A stretch of DNA of 60,356 nt from Candidatus Poribacteria bacterium WGA-3G. Its GTDB lineage: Bacteria > Poribacteria > WGA-4E > WGA-3G. Position 1 is the stretch's first letter. Every line of letters begins with the position of its first letter. Shown here piece after piece: positions 37,099 to 44,648 of the stretch. Location of the stretch: assembly GCA_000406005.1 (NCBI GenBank), contig ASZN01000018.1, forward strand, positions 1-60,356. Direction: 5' to 3'. The translations under genes were made by a program, and so were the position numbers. The notes beneath the pieces are model-generated. The model ran no database searches and was not told the DNA's origin. It saw only the letters and a list, made by a program, of their open reading frames with translations.

Positions 37099-37959
37099 AT
37101 GCCCCAGACACAGGAAACCACCGTGAAACGAAGGGGAACGGTGACCAAATTTAATAGTTTAAAAACCCGTGAACGGATGCGGGAATTCTACGAAACATCG
37201 GAAACCTATAAAAGCCTCCTCGATGCGCACGACGAAACCTATCTCCGACACTACGTAGAACTGGTCATCCGTTACGCACCACCGCGTTCCAAGATCCTCG
37301 ATCTCGGATGCGGGAACGGTATCTCCGCGAAACTGCTCAATCAGGCGGATTTTGATGTCGTCGGCACCGATATTTCGCCGCTCTTTCTCAAGGAAGCACG
37401 GAACTGGGAAAACCCGCGCCTCCGATACGAAATCTGTGATGTACTCGAACTCCCTTTTGATAACGGTGCCTTCGATGTTATCTGCTCAAATGAATTAGTT
37501 GAACATCTACCGGACGTGGAGACGGCTTTAACGGAGATGATACGCGTGGTACGCAAGGGTGGACGCATTGTAATCTCCGGACCGAACCTCTGTTCACCTT
37601 TAATCCCACTGTTGGATTGGACCCGCCTGATGTCTGGCAAACCCGGCAGACCTGTCTGGGGTGAAACGAAACGGCAAGCGTTCCAACAGTTCAAACGAAA
37701 CTGTCAACTCTATTTACAGAAACGGTTCTCCACAAAATCGCCGCATTTCATCTATAGAGAACCCGATTTACAAGCAGACGCAATCGGCGGCGATGCCGAT
37801 AGTGCATACTACGCAAGTCCGATAGACCTCGCTCAATTTTTCCGACAAAACGGGTTCACGATCGTCAAAAAGGCTGTCGGATTCGGCATAAAAGGCAGAA
37901 TTATCGCTGGCACATTTCCGTATCTCAGTCCTTACATCACGATGGTTGTAGAAAAATGA
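37099..37959 (+). CDS. Class I SAM methyltransferase (UbiE/Methyltransf_11 type)
   Basis: A 286-residue methyltransferase with the canonical SAM motif ILDLGCGNGISAKLL (~residue 72), Asp in VVGTDISPLF, and ELPFDNGAFDVICSNELVEHL as the post-motif block of Methyltransf_11 enzymes. The C-terminal ~100 residues are a variable substrate lid. It shares an ATGA overlap with the next methyltransferase, so the two are co-translated; a two-step modification of a lipid, glycan or natural product is plausible. Confidence 0.92.
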   Translation: MPQTQETTVKRRGTVTKFNSLKTRERMREFYETSETYKSLLDAHDETYLRHYVELVIRYAPPRSKILDLGCGNGISAKLLNQADFDVVGTDISPLFLKEARNWENPRLRYEICDVLELPFDNGAFDVICSNELVEHLPDVETALTEMIRVVRKGGRIVISGPNLCSPLIPLLDWTRLMSGKPGRPVWGETKRQAFQQFKRNCQLYLQKRFSTKSPHFIYREPDLQADAIGGDADSAYYASPIDLAQFFRQNGFTIVKKAVGFGIKGRIIAGTFPYLSPYITMVVEK

Positions 37960-38810
37960 ACATCCGTGCGAACGACTTTGTCTTAGAGATAGGGAGCGGT
38001 CACAATCCGAAAGCGCGTTCGGATGTCTTATGCGATAAATTCATAGAAGATGACGAACAACGCGGCGGCGGAATCGTCATCGACCGACCGATCGTCGAAG
38101 CCGATGGACAGTTCCTCCCGTTCGCAGACCAAGCGTTTGACTATGTCATCTGCGCACACGTACTGGAGCATGTTGAAGACCCGAAACAACTCATCGCTGA
38201 ACTCATGCGCGTGGCACGACGCGGCTACATCGAAACACCTTCTGAAATAGGCGAACGGATATACGGATGGCACTACCACCGATGGACCGTTAACCTGATT
38301 GATGGACGTTTAACACTACAAAAAAACAGCCAGAAACCGCAGTTCGGACAACTGTTCCACACACTCGCGGCGAAAGACAAGCACTGGAAACGGTTCCATA
38401 TTACGCACCACAACATCTTTCTCGTTCAATACGAATGGGAAGGCAAAATAGATTACGAAATACGACCCGAAACGGAACCGACACTCGACTTAGAATGTCC
38501 GGAGACCCTACAGACACTTATCGCACCCGATGGTAGCAATCAAGGCAAAAATCGGTGGCTACCACTCCTTAAAAATGCTGTGCCGCGAGGGATCGTCTCT
38601 CGCGCAAAATCGATTTTGGCGCGGCTTGCAAGCCAAAACTTGCTGTCAAAAGTGGTTAAAGGTAAAAACCGTCAGAAAAAAACATTACAAGAGATTCTCG
38701 TCTGTCCGCAATGCAAAGGTGAGATTAAATGGGAAGAACAGCATCTCCACTGTGAAGCGTGCGAACAACACTATCCAATGACTAACGGAATTCCGAGATT
38801 TATTTTTTAA
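37956..38810 (+). CDS. SAM methyltransferase with C-terminal Trm112-like zinc ribbon
   Basis: A 284-residue protein. The N-terminal part has a SAM site (VLEIGSGHNPKARSDVL) and LPFADQAFDYVICAHVLEHV. The last ~45 residues are a Trm112-like zinc ribbon with two C-x2-C pairs (CPQCKG and CEACEQHYP) ending NGIPRFIF, normally a separate activator protein or the head of rRNA methyltransferases. The fusion supplies its own activator domain. Starts by ATGA overlap with the previous methyltransferase gene. Confidence 0.88.
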   Translation: MNIRANDFVLEIGSGHNPKARSDVLCDKFIEDDEQRGGGIVIDRPIVEADGQFLPFADQAFDYVICAHVLEHVEDPKQLIAELMRVARRGYIETPSEIGERIYGWHYHRWTVNLIDGRLTLQKNSQKPQFGQLFHTLAAKDKHWKRFHITHHNIFLVQYEWEGKIDYEIRPETEPTLDLECPETLQTLIAPDGSNQGKNRWLPLLKNAVPRGIVSRAKSILARLASQNLLSKVVKGKNRQKKTLQEILVCPQCKGEIKWEEQHLHCEACEQHYPMTNGIPRFIF

Positions 38811-38812
38811 AC

Positions 38813-38859
38813 GCAGTCCATTCATAAAACTCACTTGAACGAACCGCAAGGAAAATTGA
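38813..38859 (+). repeat. Partial leader repeat (upstream direct copy)
   Basis: GCAGTCCATTCATAAAACTC...GAACCGCAAGGAAAATTGA repeats, ~130 nt later, as the end of copy 3 (38945-38994). It lies directly after the methyltransferase stop and precedes no start codon. Confidence 0.65.
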
Positions 38860-38886
38860 TCGTCCCTTTTCGGAACATCAAAAACT

Positions 38887-38994
38887 TAGCCTGAAACGAA
38901 GTGGAAGGGTTTTTGCTGGGGTGTTTCTTCAACGTTATGTAAAGGCAGTCCAGTCATAAAACCCACTTGACTGACCGCAAGGTAAATTAAAAAA
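38887..38994 (+). repeat. Leader repeat, copy 3 (upstream of Ldh2-type gene)
   Basis: Runs from TAGCCTGAAACGAAG through GGGTTTTTGCTGGGGTGTTT (38907 on) and GCAGTCCAGTCATAAAACCC to GACCGCAAGGTAAATTAAAA and ends at the ATG. AAGG of the last block is the only ribosome-binding-like sequence for this gene. Confidence 0.7.
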
Positions 38995-39972
38995 ATGAAT
39001 GTCGTACCGAAAGAATTTATTCGCGTTATGCCGGATGCGATGCAAGGTTTCATCAGCGAAGCCTTCCAGAAAGCAGGCACCACAGCAGAAGACGCAACAC
39101 ATATAGCGCACCTATTAGTTCTCACAGATTTGCGCGGTGTGTTCAGCCACGGCACCCGCCAAACACCCGGATATATAGGGATGATGCTCGACGGCAAAGT
39201 CAATCCACGTCCAAACGTCCGATGCATCGATGAATCCCCGACGACAGCGGTCTACGACGGCGATGGCGGTATGGGGCATTTTGCCTCGTATCATGCCGCA
39301 AAAGCAGCCGTCAAAAAAGCCAAAGAGATGGGACTCGGTGCCGCAACGAGCCGGAACCACTTCCACTTCGGGAGTGCTGGCAAATATTCACGGCTCGCAC
39401 TCGAACTGGATTGCGCCGGGTTCGCGGTCTCTTGCCACCGTTTCCGACATAACCCAGACGGTGTGATTGCCACCGCAACGGGTGCCTCGCCGATGAGTTT
39501 TGCGATCCCAGCAGGCGACCAGCCACCCATAGTCGTCGATATGGCAACCGGCATTTATGGATCACAATCATTTGAAGAAGCCTTTGAACAGAATCCCGCG
39601 GGATTCTTCAAAATGTTGGGTTTGAGTCATGTCAGCCACGCACTCGGTGGGTTCATGGCAGGTATCTGGCTATTTGATAAGCCGCCGGATCCGCCAACAA
39701 TCTGGGAAGGTGCCAATCAAGGTGCCTTCATCGCAGCGATTGACATCTCCCGATTCCGACCGATTGACGAATACAAAGCGGAGATCGATCAACATATCCA
39801 CGACGCGCGGCAGATGCGACCTGCACCGGGTTACGACCGATCGGATCTACCCGGCGGCTTGGAATCGGAGCGTGAACAGGAATGGGCTGAAATCGGTATC
39901 CCCGTCGGCGAAGCACATCAGGAACAACTGAAAACAGTCGCTGAACGCGTCGGCATTCCGTTGCCATTCTAA
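38995..39972 (+). CDS. Malate/L-lactate dehydrogenase family (Ldh2/YlbC type) oxidoreductase
   Basis: A 325-residue NAD(P)H-dependent 2-oxo/2-hydroxy acid oxidoreductase of the Ldh2 family (unrelated to classical lactate dehydrogenase). Family marks are RGVFSHGTRQTPGYI near residue 45 with the catalytic His, SRNHFHFGSAGKYSRLA near 120, and PPIVVDMATG near 180. It reduces or oxidises malate, lactate, ureidoglycolate or sugar-derived acids. It is slightly shorter than the usual ~340 residues. The gene is preceded by leader repeat copy 3. Confidence 0.92.
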   Translation: MNVVPKEFIRVMPDAMQGFISEAFQKAGTTAEDATHIAHLLVLTDLRGVFSHGTRQTPGYIGMMLDGKVNPRPNVRCIDESPTTAVYDGDGGMGHFASYHAAKAAVKKAKEMGLGAATSRNHFHFGSAGKYSRLALELDCAGFAVSCHRFRHNPDGVIATATGASPMSFAIPAGDQPPIVVDMATGIYGSQSFEEAFEQNPAGFFKMLGLSHVSHALGGFMAGIWLFDKPPDPPTIWEGANQGAFIAAIDISRFRPIDEYKAEIDQHIHDARQMRPAPGYDRSDLPGGLESEREQEWAEIGIPVGEAHQEQLKTVAERVGIPLPF

Positions 39973-40039
39973 ATGCTGGCTTCAATTTTATCAGATATTA
40001 TTAGAACCCGACCTTTTTCAATAATCTAAGGAGCTAATA

Positions 40040-40504
40040 GTGTTAACAGCTGTTTTAGTTTTACAAGTATTACTACTTTTTTTTATCTCAGTGCTCTCAA
40101 TTGTAGGCTGGCGAAAGTTAACTGAAGACCGACAAAAGTTAACTGAAGACTGGCAAAAGTTGACTGAAGACCGACAAAAGTTAACTGAAGACTGGCAAAA
40201 GTTAACTGAAAAGTTAGCCGAAAAGAGAGTATCAGTTTCATATAAACATGTAATACATCACGAAGATGGTCTCTTCAGAAATAAGGTGGTGGCAAGTTAT
40301 CAAGTGCAGTTTCTCTATGATGGACTTCCGATTGGTGAACCAACGGAAAAAATAATATATTCCGCAAATAAAGTAGACAGAGAGGCTGTCCAAACAGCTC
40401 TCACAGGAGCATTGCAAACTCTGCAAATTGCCATCAAGACATCTGGTACACCCCTTACAGTTCTTAACAAGGTTGAAGATGTTATTAAGGCTCTATCCAA
40501 ATAA
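40040..40504 (+). CDS. Membrane-anchored protein with KLTEDxQ heptad repeats
   Basis: A 154-residue protein of unknown function. Residues ~2-24 form one membrane helix; residues 26-60 are five heptads K-L-T-E-D-(R/W)-Q that predict a coiled-coil stalk; the last ~90 residues form a mixed alpha/beta domain (VSYKHVIHHEDG, YQVQFLYDGLPIGEPTEK). The heptads come from a 21-bp DNA tandem repeat (40117-40211), so copy number may vary between strains. The start is a GTG with AAGGAG 5 nt upstream. One base separates it from trxB. Confidence 0.75.
   Translation: MLTAVLVLQVLLLFFISVLSIVGWRKLTEDRQKLTEDWQKLTEDRQKLTEDWQKLTEKLAEKRVSVSYKHVIHHEDGLFRNKVVASYQVQFLYDGLPIGEPTEKIIYSANKVDREAVQTALTGALQTLQIAIKTSGTPLTVLNKVEDVIKALSK
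40117..40211 (+). repeat. 21-bp coding tandem repeat, ~4.5 copies
   Basis: The unit AAGTTAACTGAAGAC plus CGACAA or TGGCAA is repeated almost exactly inside the preceding gene, alternating Arg and Trp codons, a two-unit (42-bp) higher-order pattern. Confidence 0.85.
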
Positions 40505-40505
40505 T

Positions 40506-41468
40506 ATGAATACCAATACAAACAACATAGAAGATCGAAATATCGTGATTATCGGCGGTGGCACCGCTGGGTTCGCCGCGGGTGTTTATACGTCCCGTGC
40601 GATGCTCGAACCTGTTCTGATTACAGGCGAAGCACTCGGTGGACAACTCTCTCTGACGCTCGACCTCGAAAACTACCCCGGTTTCTTCGGAAACGAAGCG
40701 GGTGTCTTTATACAAGGCATGCAAGAACAGGCAGAACGGTTCGGCACCGAAGTCAAATTTGACACCGTAACAGCAGTCGATTTCTCGCAACATCCGTTTG
40801 CTGTCACGACTTACGAGAAAGAATACCGCGCTAAATCGGTGATTATCTGCACGGGCGCATCGCCGCGTACACTCGACATCCCCGGTGAAGAGGGATACGG
40901 CGGACGCGGTGTCTCCTACTGCGCTACGTGCGACGGATTTTTCTTCCAAGACCAACGGCTCATCGTCGTCGGCGGCGGCGACGCTGCCCTCGAGGAAGGC
41001 ATCTTCCTAACCAAATACGCCTCCGAAGTCTACATCGTCCACCGACGCGACCAACTCCGTGCAAGCCAGATTATGCAGGAACGCGCCTTCAAAAACGATA
41101 AAATCAAGTTCATCTGGGATACCGTCGTCGAAGAAATTAACGGCGACGCAGATAAAGTGACCGGTGCAACCCTCAAAAACGTCAAAACCGGTGAAACGCA
41201 ACTTTTCCCGATTGACGGGGTATTTATCTTTATAGGACATATTCCGAACACCGAACTGTTTACAGATGTCATAAGTATGGACGAACAGGGGTACCTCATT
41301 GTTGACGAGATGCAGCGCACAAACATAAACGGTGTTTACGCCGCGGGTGACGTGCATGACCACGTATTTCGTCAAGCGATTACCGCCGCCGGTGCGGGTG
41401 CCGCAGCCGCCATCGCCGCCGAAAAGTTCATCGCTGAACTGGAGAACCGCACTTATCCTGGGAATTAA
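40506..41468 (+). CDS. trxB: Thioredoxin reductase
   Basis: A 320-residue NADPH-dependent flavoprotein that keeps thioredoxin reduced. The FAD site GGGTAGFAAGVY lies at the start, the redox-active disulfide is Cys139-A-T-Cys142 in YCATCDGFFF, the NADPH site is VVGGGDAALEEG, and the C-terminal FAD box is GVYAAGDVHD. The ATG at 40506 is 2 nt after the upstream stop; a longer open frame back to 40428 lies inside the previous gene and is rejected. Confidence 0.96.
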   Translation: MNTNTNNIEDRNIVIIGGGTAGFAAGVYTSRAMLEPVLITGEALGGQLSLTLDLENYPGFFGNEAGVFIQGMQEQAERFGTEVKFDTVTAVDFSQHPFAVTTYEKEYRAKSVIICTGASPRTLDIPGEEGYGGRGVSYCATCDGFFFQDQRLIVVGGGDAALEEGIFLTKYASEVYIVHRRDQLRASQIMQERAFKNDKIKFIWDTVVEEINGDADKVTGATLKNVKTGETQLFPIDGVFIFIGHIPNTELFTDVISMDEQGYLIVDEMQRTNINGVYAAGDVHDHVFRQAITAAGAGAAAAIAAEKFIAELENRTYPGN

Positions 41469-41722
41469 ATAGCACCAACTGTTAATTTGCAAGCAGACTG
41501 AGAAACATTTGGTTCTTATTTTCAAACCTAATCCCTGGTAGCGAAGTCATTTTTCAAATCGCGGTTGCAACCTTTCCACGATATAGACACACTAAATATC
41601 TGAATCGTGGATTAAACAAAAATAGTTTGATATTCCACGCAATTTTGTGATAAACTTTGAGAGACCTACTCAAAATCTCTCATTTTAGAGGTTTGCAAGT
41701 CAAGTCTTACATGGAGGAAAAA
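41469..41722 (+). other. 254-nt gap with a possible promoter
   Basis: No gene seen. TTGATA (41627-41632) and TAAACT (41651-41656), 18 nt apart, could be a promoter for the gene at 41723. Confidence 0.4.
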
Positions 41723-42013
41723 ATGGCACCTGTAAAAGAACCCAATGTCTTCTTGCCGCGCAGCCACGTAGATGCTTATTGGGAGCTGGTTCGCAGATCT
41801 CTGAGCGAGATCTTTAATAAATCGCCAAGTGAGGCAGATGACTACCAACAAGAAATTGAAAATCTTCCGCTGTTACAGCAAGATTTCTTCTATAACGGCG
41901 AGGCATTGTATGTTGCTGCTGCCCTTGCCGATGAAGATCCAACTGAAAAACAGCACGCTCACTACCAACGCTTACAAGCAAAGATATACCGTCTTTCCGA
42001 AAGAGAGGCGTGA
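41723..42013 (+). CDS. Small hypothetical protein, 96 aa
   Basis: An unrecognised acidic helical protein (HVDAYWELVRRSLSEIF; NLPLLQQDFFYNGEALYVAAALA). It starts at an ATG placed 7 nt after GGAGG. No signal or membrane segment. It lies beside a gene remnant and upstream of the FGGY kinase. Its compact helical make-up would suit a small regulator or toxin-antitoxin component, but there is no direct support. Confidence 0.65.
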   Translation: MAPVKEPNVFLPRSHVDAYWELVRRSLSEIFNKSPSEADDYQQEIENLPLLQQDFFYNGEALYVAAALADEDPTEKQHAHYQRLQAKIYRLSEREA

Positions 42014-42028
42014 CGCACAAGATCCGTC

Positions 42029-42273
42029 AATAGACATTAAACGAAAGGACGAAGACACTCTCGCTGCCTACAGATATTCGGAGCAATCTGCTCGTATCGC
42101 AATGGGTCATGAGTGGTTTAATTCATCCGCATCAAGCAATTGGTGGATTTCTATCGGAGGAAGTCATGCAAGAATCTTCAGTCTACCAACATTTCTTAGA
42201 GACAGCAGGAAAAGAACACTACGAACGTGGGTTGCAACAAGGAGCCGAACAGGGCGCGCGACTCCACGACTGA
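42029..42273 (+). pseudogene. Remnant of a gene with a Gln/Gly-rich C-terminal tail
   Basis: An open frame without an upstream ATG encodes about 80 residues: LPTDIRSNLLVSQWVM, then IGGFLSEEVMQESSVYQHFL and EHYERGLQQGAEQGARLHD. The final ERGxQQGxEQG pattern is typical of the C-terminal ends of some PD-(D/E)XK or Rpn-like transposon-associated proteins. A short version could start at ATG 42166 behind a good GGAGG box (35 residues). Most likely the end of a truncated gene. Confidence 0.45.
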
Positions 42274-42293
42274 AGGATGTACAGGAGAAATTT

Positions 42294-43904
42294 GTGTCAA
42301 GAAAAAGACTCGCTCTCGGTTTAGATTCAAGCACGCAAAGCCTATCCGCTATCGTCATTGATATAGATACAGCGGAGAAATGCTTTGCGCATTCGCTCGA
42401 CTATCGCGCCGATGCCAGACTCAACGGATTCGGTATCGGGGAGGATTATATCTTACCGCCGAGAGAAGAAGGTGAAGCCGAACAGCCGCCGTTGATGTAC
42501 CTCGCATCACTCGATGCCATGTTCACGGATATGCGCGAGGCTGGTGTCGCATTGGAGAATATCATCGCCATCAACACATCCGGCCAACAGCACGGACACG
42601 TCTACCTGAACCGTGATGCGGATATGCTTCTGGGGCAGCTTACCAATACGGACGGGGGAACCCCGCCCCTACAAACCCTGCTAAAAGATGCGTTCTCATA
42701 TCCGAACGCACCCATCTGGATGACCGCTAACACCGTCGTACAGGCAAATCGTGTCCGAGAAACCGTCGGCGGCAAAGCAGAGATGATCAACCTTTCCGGT
42801 TCTGACGCGCCACTTCGGTTCACAGGCGCAGGAGTCCGGCGCGTCGCGGAACAGTACCCCGAACACTACGCGGCGACAGCAAAAATTCAATTGATTAGCA
42901 GTTTTATCCCAGCCGTACTCACCGGTAACGTAAACGTACCCATCGACTACGGAAACGGTTGTGGTATGTCGCTGATGAACTACCGGTCAAAAACATGGGA
43001 TTCGGCGTTGTTGGCAGCAACAGCGGACGGATTAACCGGCGGCACAAAAACACTCCAATCGAAATTACCGGCACTCACGAGACCAGATTCCATCGTCGGA
43101 AACCTCGCCGCATACTACGTAGAAAAATACGGCTTTGAGGAACGCTGCGCTATCATAGCAGGCTCCGGTGACAACCCACAGGCGAAAGTCCCCGTCGCCG
43201 GTGATCTTTTAAGCCTCGGCACCAGCTTCGTTAACATGGTATCAACCGACGGAGACACGCTCGATCCCGAAGGATTCGCCAACGCTATGTATGACGGTAT
43301 CAATCGACCTTTCATGTTCGGGTGCCGCACCAACGGTGCTATGGTCTGGGATGCCGTGAGAAACCATTACGGTTTATCAAAAGAGGAATACGCACCCGCA
43401 GAGGCAGCATTAGCGCAAGCCGCACCGGGGCAGTTCATGACGTTTTGGCAACCGAAAACGGAATCCTTTCCTGTCTCTGGCACCTTTGACTTGATTCGTT
43501 CCGTTGGTCAACCAATATTAGCAGAAGATTACACGGGTATCATTGAGACAAGTCTCGCCGCCGTCTACATCTATTCCGCCGTCTTCACAAAACAGACGCA
43601 AGCACCGTTATTCGTAACCGGTGGCGCAACCGACAGTCCCGAAATCATGAGGCGGGTTGCCGGCATCTGGAATAGACCGACACTACCGGTGGAAAAGGGT
43701 GGCGCAGCACTCGGTGCCGCAGTCGCAGGGGTCAAGGCACTCCACGACGCAGCAAACGAACATTTCGACATCGAAGCATTCAGCACCTCCGTTCTGAAAC
43801 GCGGGGAACCGATTCAGCCATTCTCTGAAGATGTTGCAGCGTATCACGGCGAAGGCAAGTATCTCGAAAAATTCCGTGAAAAATACGAACAAATTATTTG
43901 TTAG
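42294..43904 (+). CDS. FGGY-family carbohydrate kinase (xylulokinase-like)
   Basis: A 536-residue sugar kinase of the FGGY family, closest in motifs to xylulokinases. The N-terminal phosphate-binding loop is ALGLDSSTQSLSAIVID; INTSGQQHGHVYLN is the substrate-binding part; YGNGCGMSLMNY and AGSGDNPQA follow; the C-terminal adenosine-binding motif FVTGGATDSPEIMRR completes it. Start is a GTG with AGGAG 6 nt upstream. A CGGGG-GAA-CCCCG hairpin (42653-42665) in the TNTDGGTPPL segment looks like a palindrome inserted in frame. Likely phosphorylates a ketopentose or related sugar. Confidence 0.9.
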   Translation: MSRKRLALGLDSSTQSLSAIVIDIDTAEKCFAHSLDYRADARLNGFGIGEDYILPPREEGEAEQPPLMYLASLDAMFTDMREAGVALENIIAINTSGQQHGHVYLNRDADMLLGQLTNTDGGTPPLQTLLKDAFSYPNAPIWMTANTVVQANRVRETVGGKAEMINLSGSDAPLRFTGAGVRRVAEQYPEHYAATAKIQLISSFIPAVLTGNVNVPIDYGNGCGMSLMNYRSKTWDSALLAATADGLTGGTKTLQSKLPALTRPDSIVGNLAAYYVEKYGFEERCAIIAGSGDNPQAKVPVAGDLLSLGTSFVNMVSTDGDTLDPEGFANAMYDGINRPFMFGCRTNGAMVWDAVRNHYGLSKEEYAPAEAALAQAAPGQFMTFWQPKTESFPVSGTFDLIRSVGQPILAEDYTGIIETSLAAVYIYSAVFTKQTQAPLFVTGGATDSPEIMRRVAGIWNRPTLPVEKGGAALGAAVAGVKALHDAANEHFDIEAFSTSVLKRGEPIQPFSEDVAAYHGEGKYLEKFREKYEQIIC

Positions 43905-43927
43905 TACGGTTTTTATAGTTAACAGTT

Positions 43928-44060
43928 TTAATAGTTGTCAGTTAACAGTACTCAGTTGTCAGTTAACACCTTGTGGCGGTTACCTTTCCTGCGACTGCCA
44001 CAAGCAACCTCTTTAACTGAGTACCGAAAGCGCAGCGTACTGATAACTGACAACTGTAAT
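43928..44060. repeat. Foldable CAGTTATCAGTT-type repeat upstream of moaC
   Basis: CAGTTGTCAGTTA near 43954 pairs with TAACTGACAACTG near 44045, and between them CTTGTGGC pairs with GCCACAAG. Short units TGTCAGTTAAC recur. The whole 130 nt can form one cruciform-like structure, as small non-autonomous elements do. A related tract lies at 47610-47700. Confidence 0.65.
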
Positions 44061-44067
44061 GTAATGG

Positions 44068-44132
44068 AGGGCGGATTTAAGGAACGCACGTCAAAGATTC
44101 AAATAAACGTCATTCCTCCGCAAGGTAAAATT
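44068..44132 (+). repeat. Partial leader repeat at moaC
   Basis: GATTTAAGGAACGCACGTC, then TTCAAAT, ACGTCATTCCTCCGCAAGG and TAAAATTAAA, closely parallels 6387-6446 upstream of the enolase-superfamily gene. The GGGTTTTTGCT part is absent. Confidence 0.65.
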
Positions 44133-44624
44133 AAATTAACGCACTTCGACGACAAAGGCAATACACGAATGGTAGATGTCGGTGGCAAAGAAGAGACATT
44201 GCGCATCGCCATCGCCCGCGGACATATTACTGCGCACCCAGAAACACTCCGATTAATCGCTGATCAAAAAATGAAGAAAGGCGATGTCTTAGAGGTCGCA
44301 CGGCTTGCAGGTATCATGGCAGCGAAACGGACGGGTGAACTCATCCCGTTGTGCCATCCGCTCGCCTTGACCTCAATTCGCGTCGAACTCAGTATCGCAA
44401 CCGATACATCACAGATCAAGATTGAAGCAGAAATCCAAACGATCGGACGCACCGGCGTAGAGATGGAAGCACTCACAGCCGTCTCAATCGCAGCCTTGAC
44501 TGTTTACGATATGTGTAAAGCAGTGGACAAGGAGATGGTTATCGGTGATGTCAGACTCGTCAAAAAGACAGGCGGCAAAAGCGGTGACTTCACAAGAGAA
44601 TCGGTGTCTACGTCCAATACTTAA
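44130..44624 (+). CDS. moaC: Cyclic pyranopterin monophosphate synthase
   Basis: MoaC turns the GTP-derived intermediate of MoaA into cyclic pyranopterin monophosphate in molybdenum-cofactor synthesis. The family blocks LTHFDDKGNTRMVDV, AAKRTGELIPLCHPL, GRTGVEMEALTAVS and KSGGKSGDF are all present. By comparison with other MoaC proteins the start should fall at the ATT codon at 44130, 4 nt after AAGG; ATT is a rare start. The nearest in-frame ATG is at 44064, which would add 22 residues encoded by repeat DNA. moaA is not in the window. Confidence 0.9.
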   Translation: MKLTHFDDKGNTRMVDVGGKEETLRIAIARGHITAHPETLRLIADQKMKKGDVLEVARLAGIMAAKRTGELIPLCHPLALTSIRVELSIATDTSQIKIEAEIQTIGRTGVEMEALTAVSIAALTVYDMCKAVDKEMVIGDVRLVKKTGGKSGDFTRESVSTSNT

Positions 44625-44648
44625 ACACCCGAAATAGGGGGTGCACCC

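Noticed and set aside
40117..40211. Possible CRISPR-like array
   Set aside because: Units are contiguous without spacers and encode heptads in frame in a protein.
41829..42293. Long N-terminal extension of the FGGY kinase reading frame
   Set aside because: It overlaps the 96-residue gene, shows no family similarity, and a GTG with AGGAG at 42294 matches the expected kinase N-terminus.
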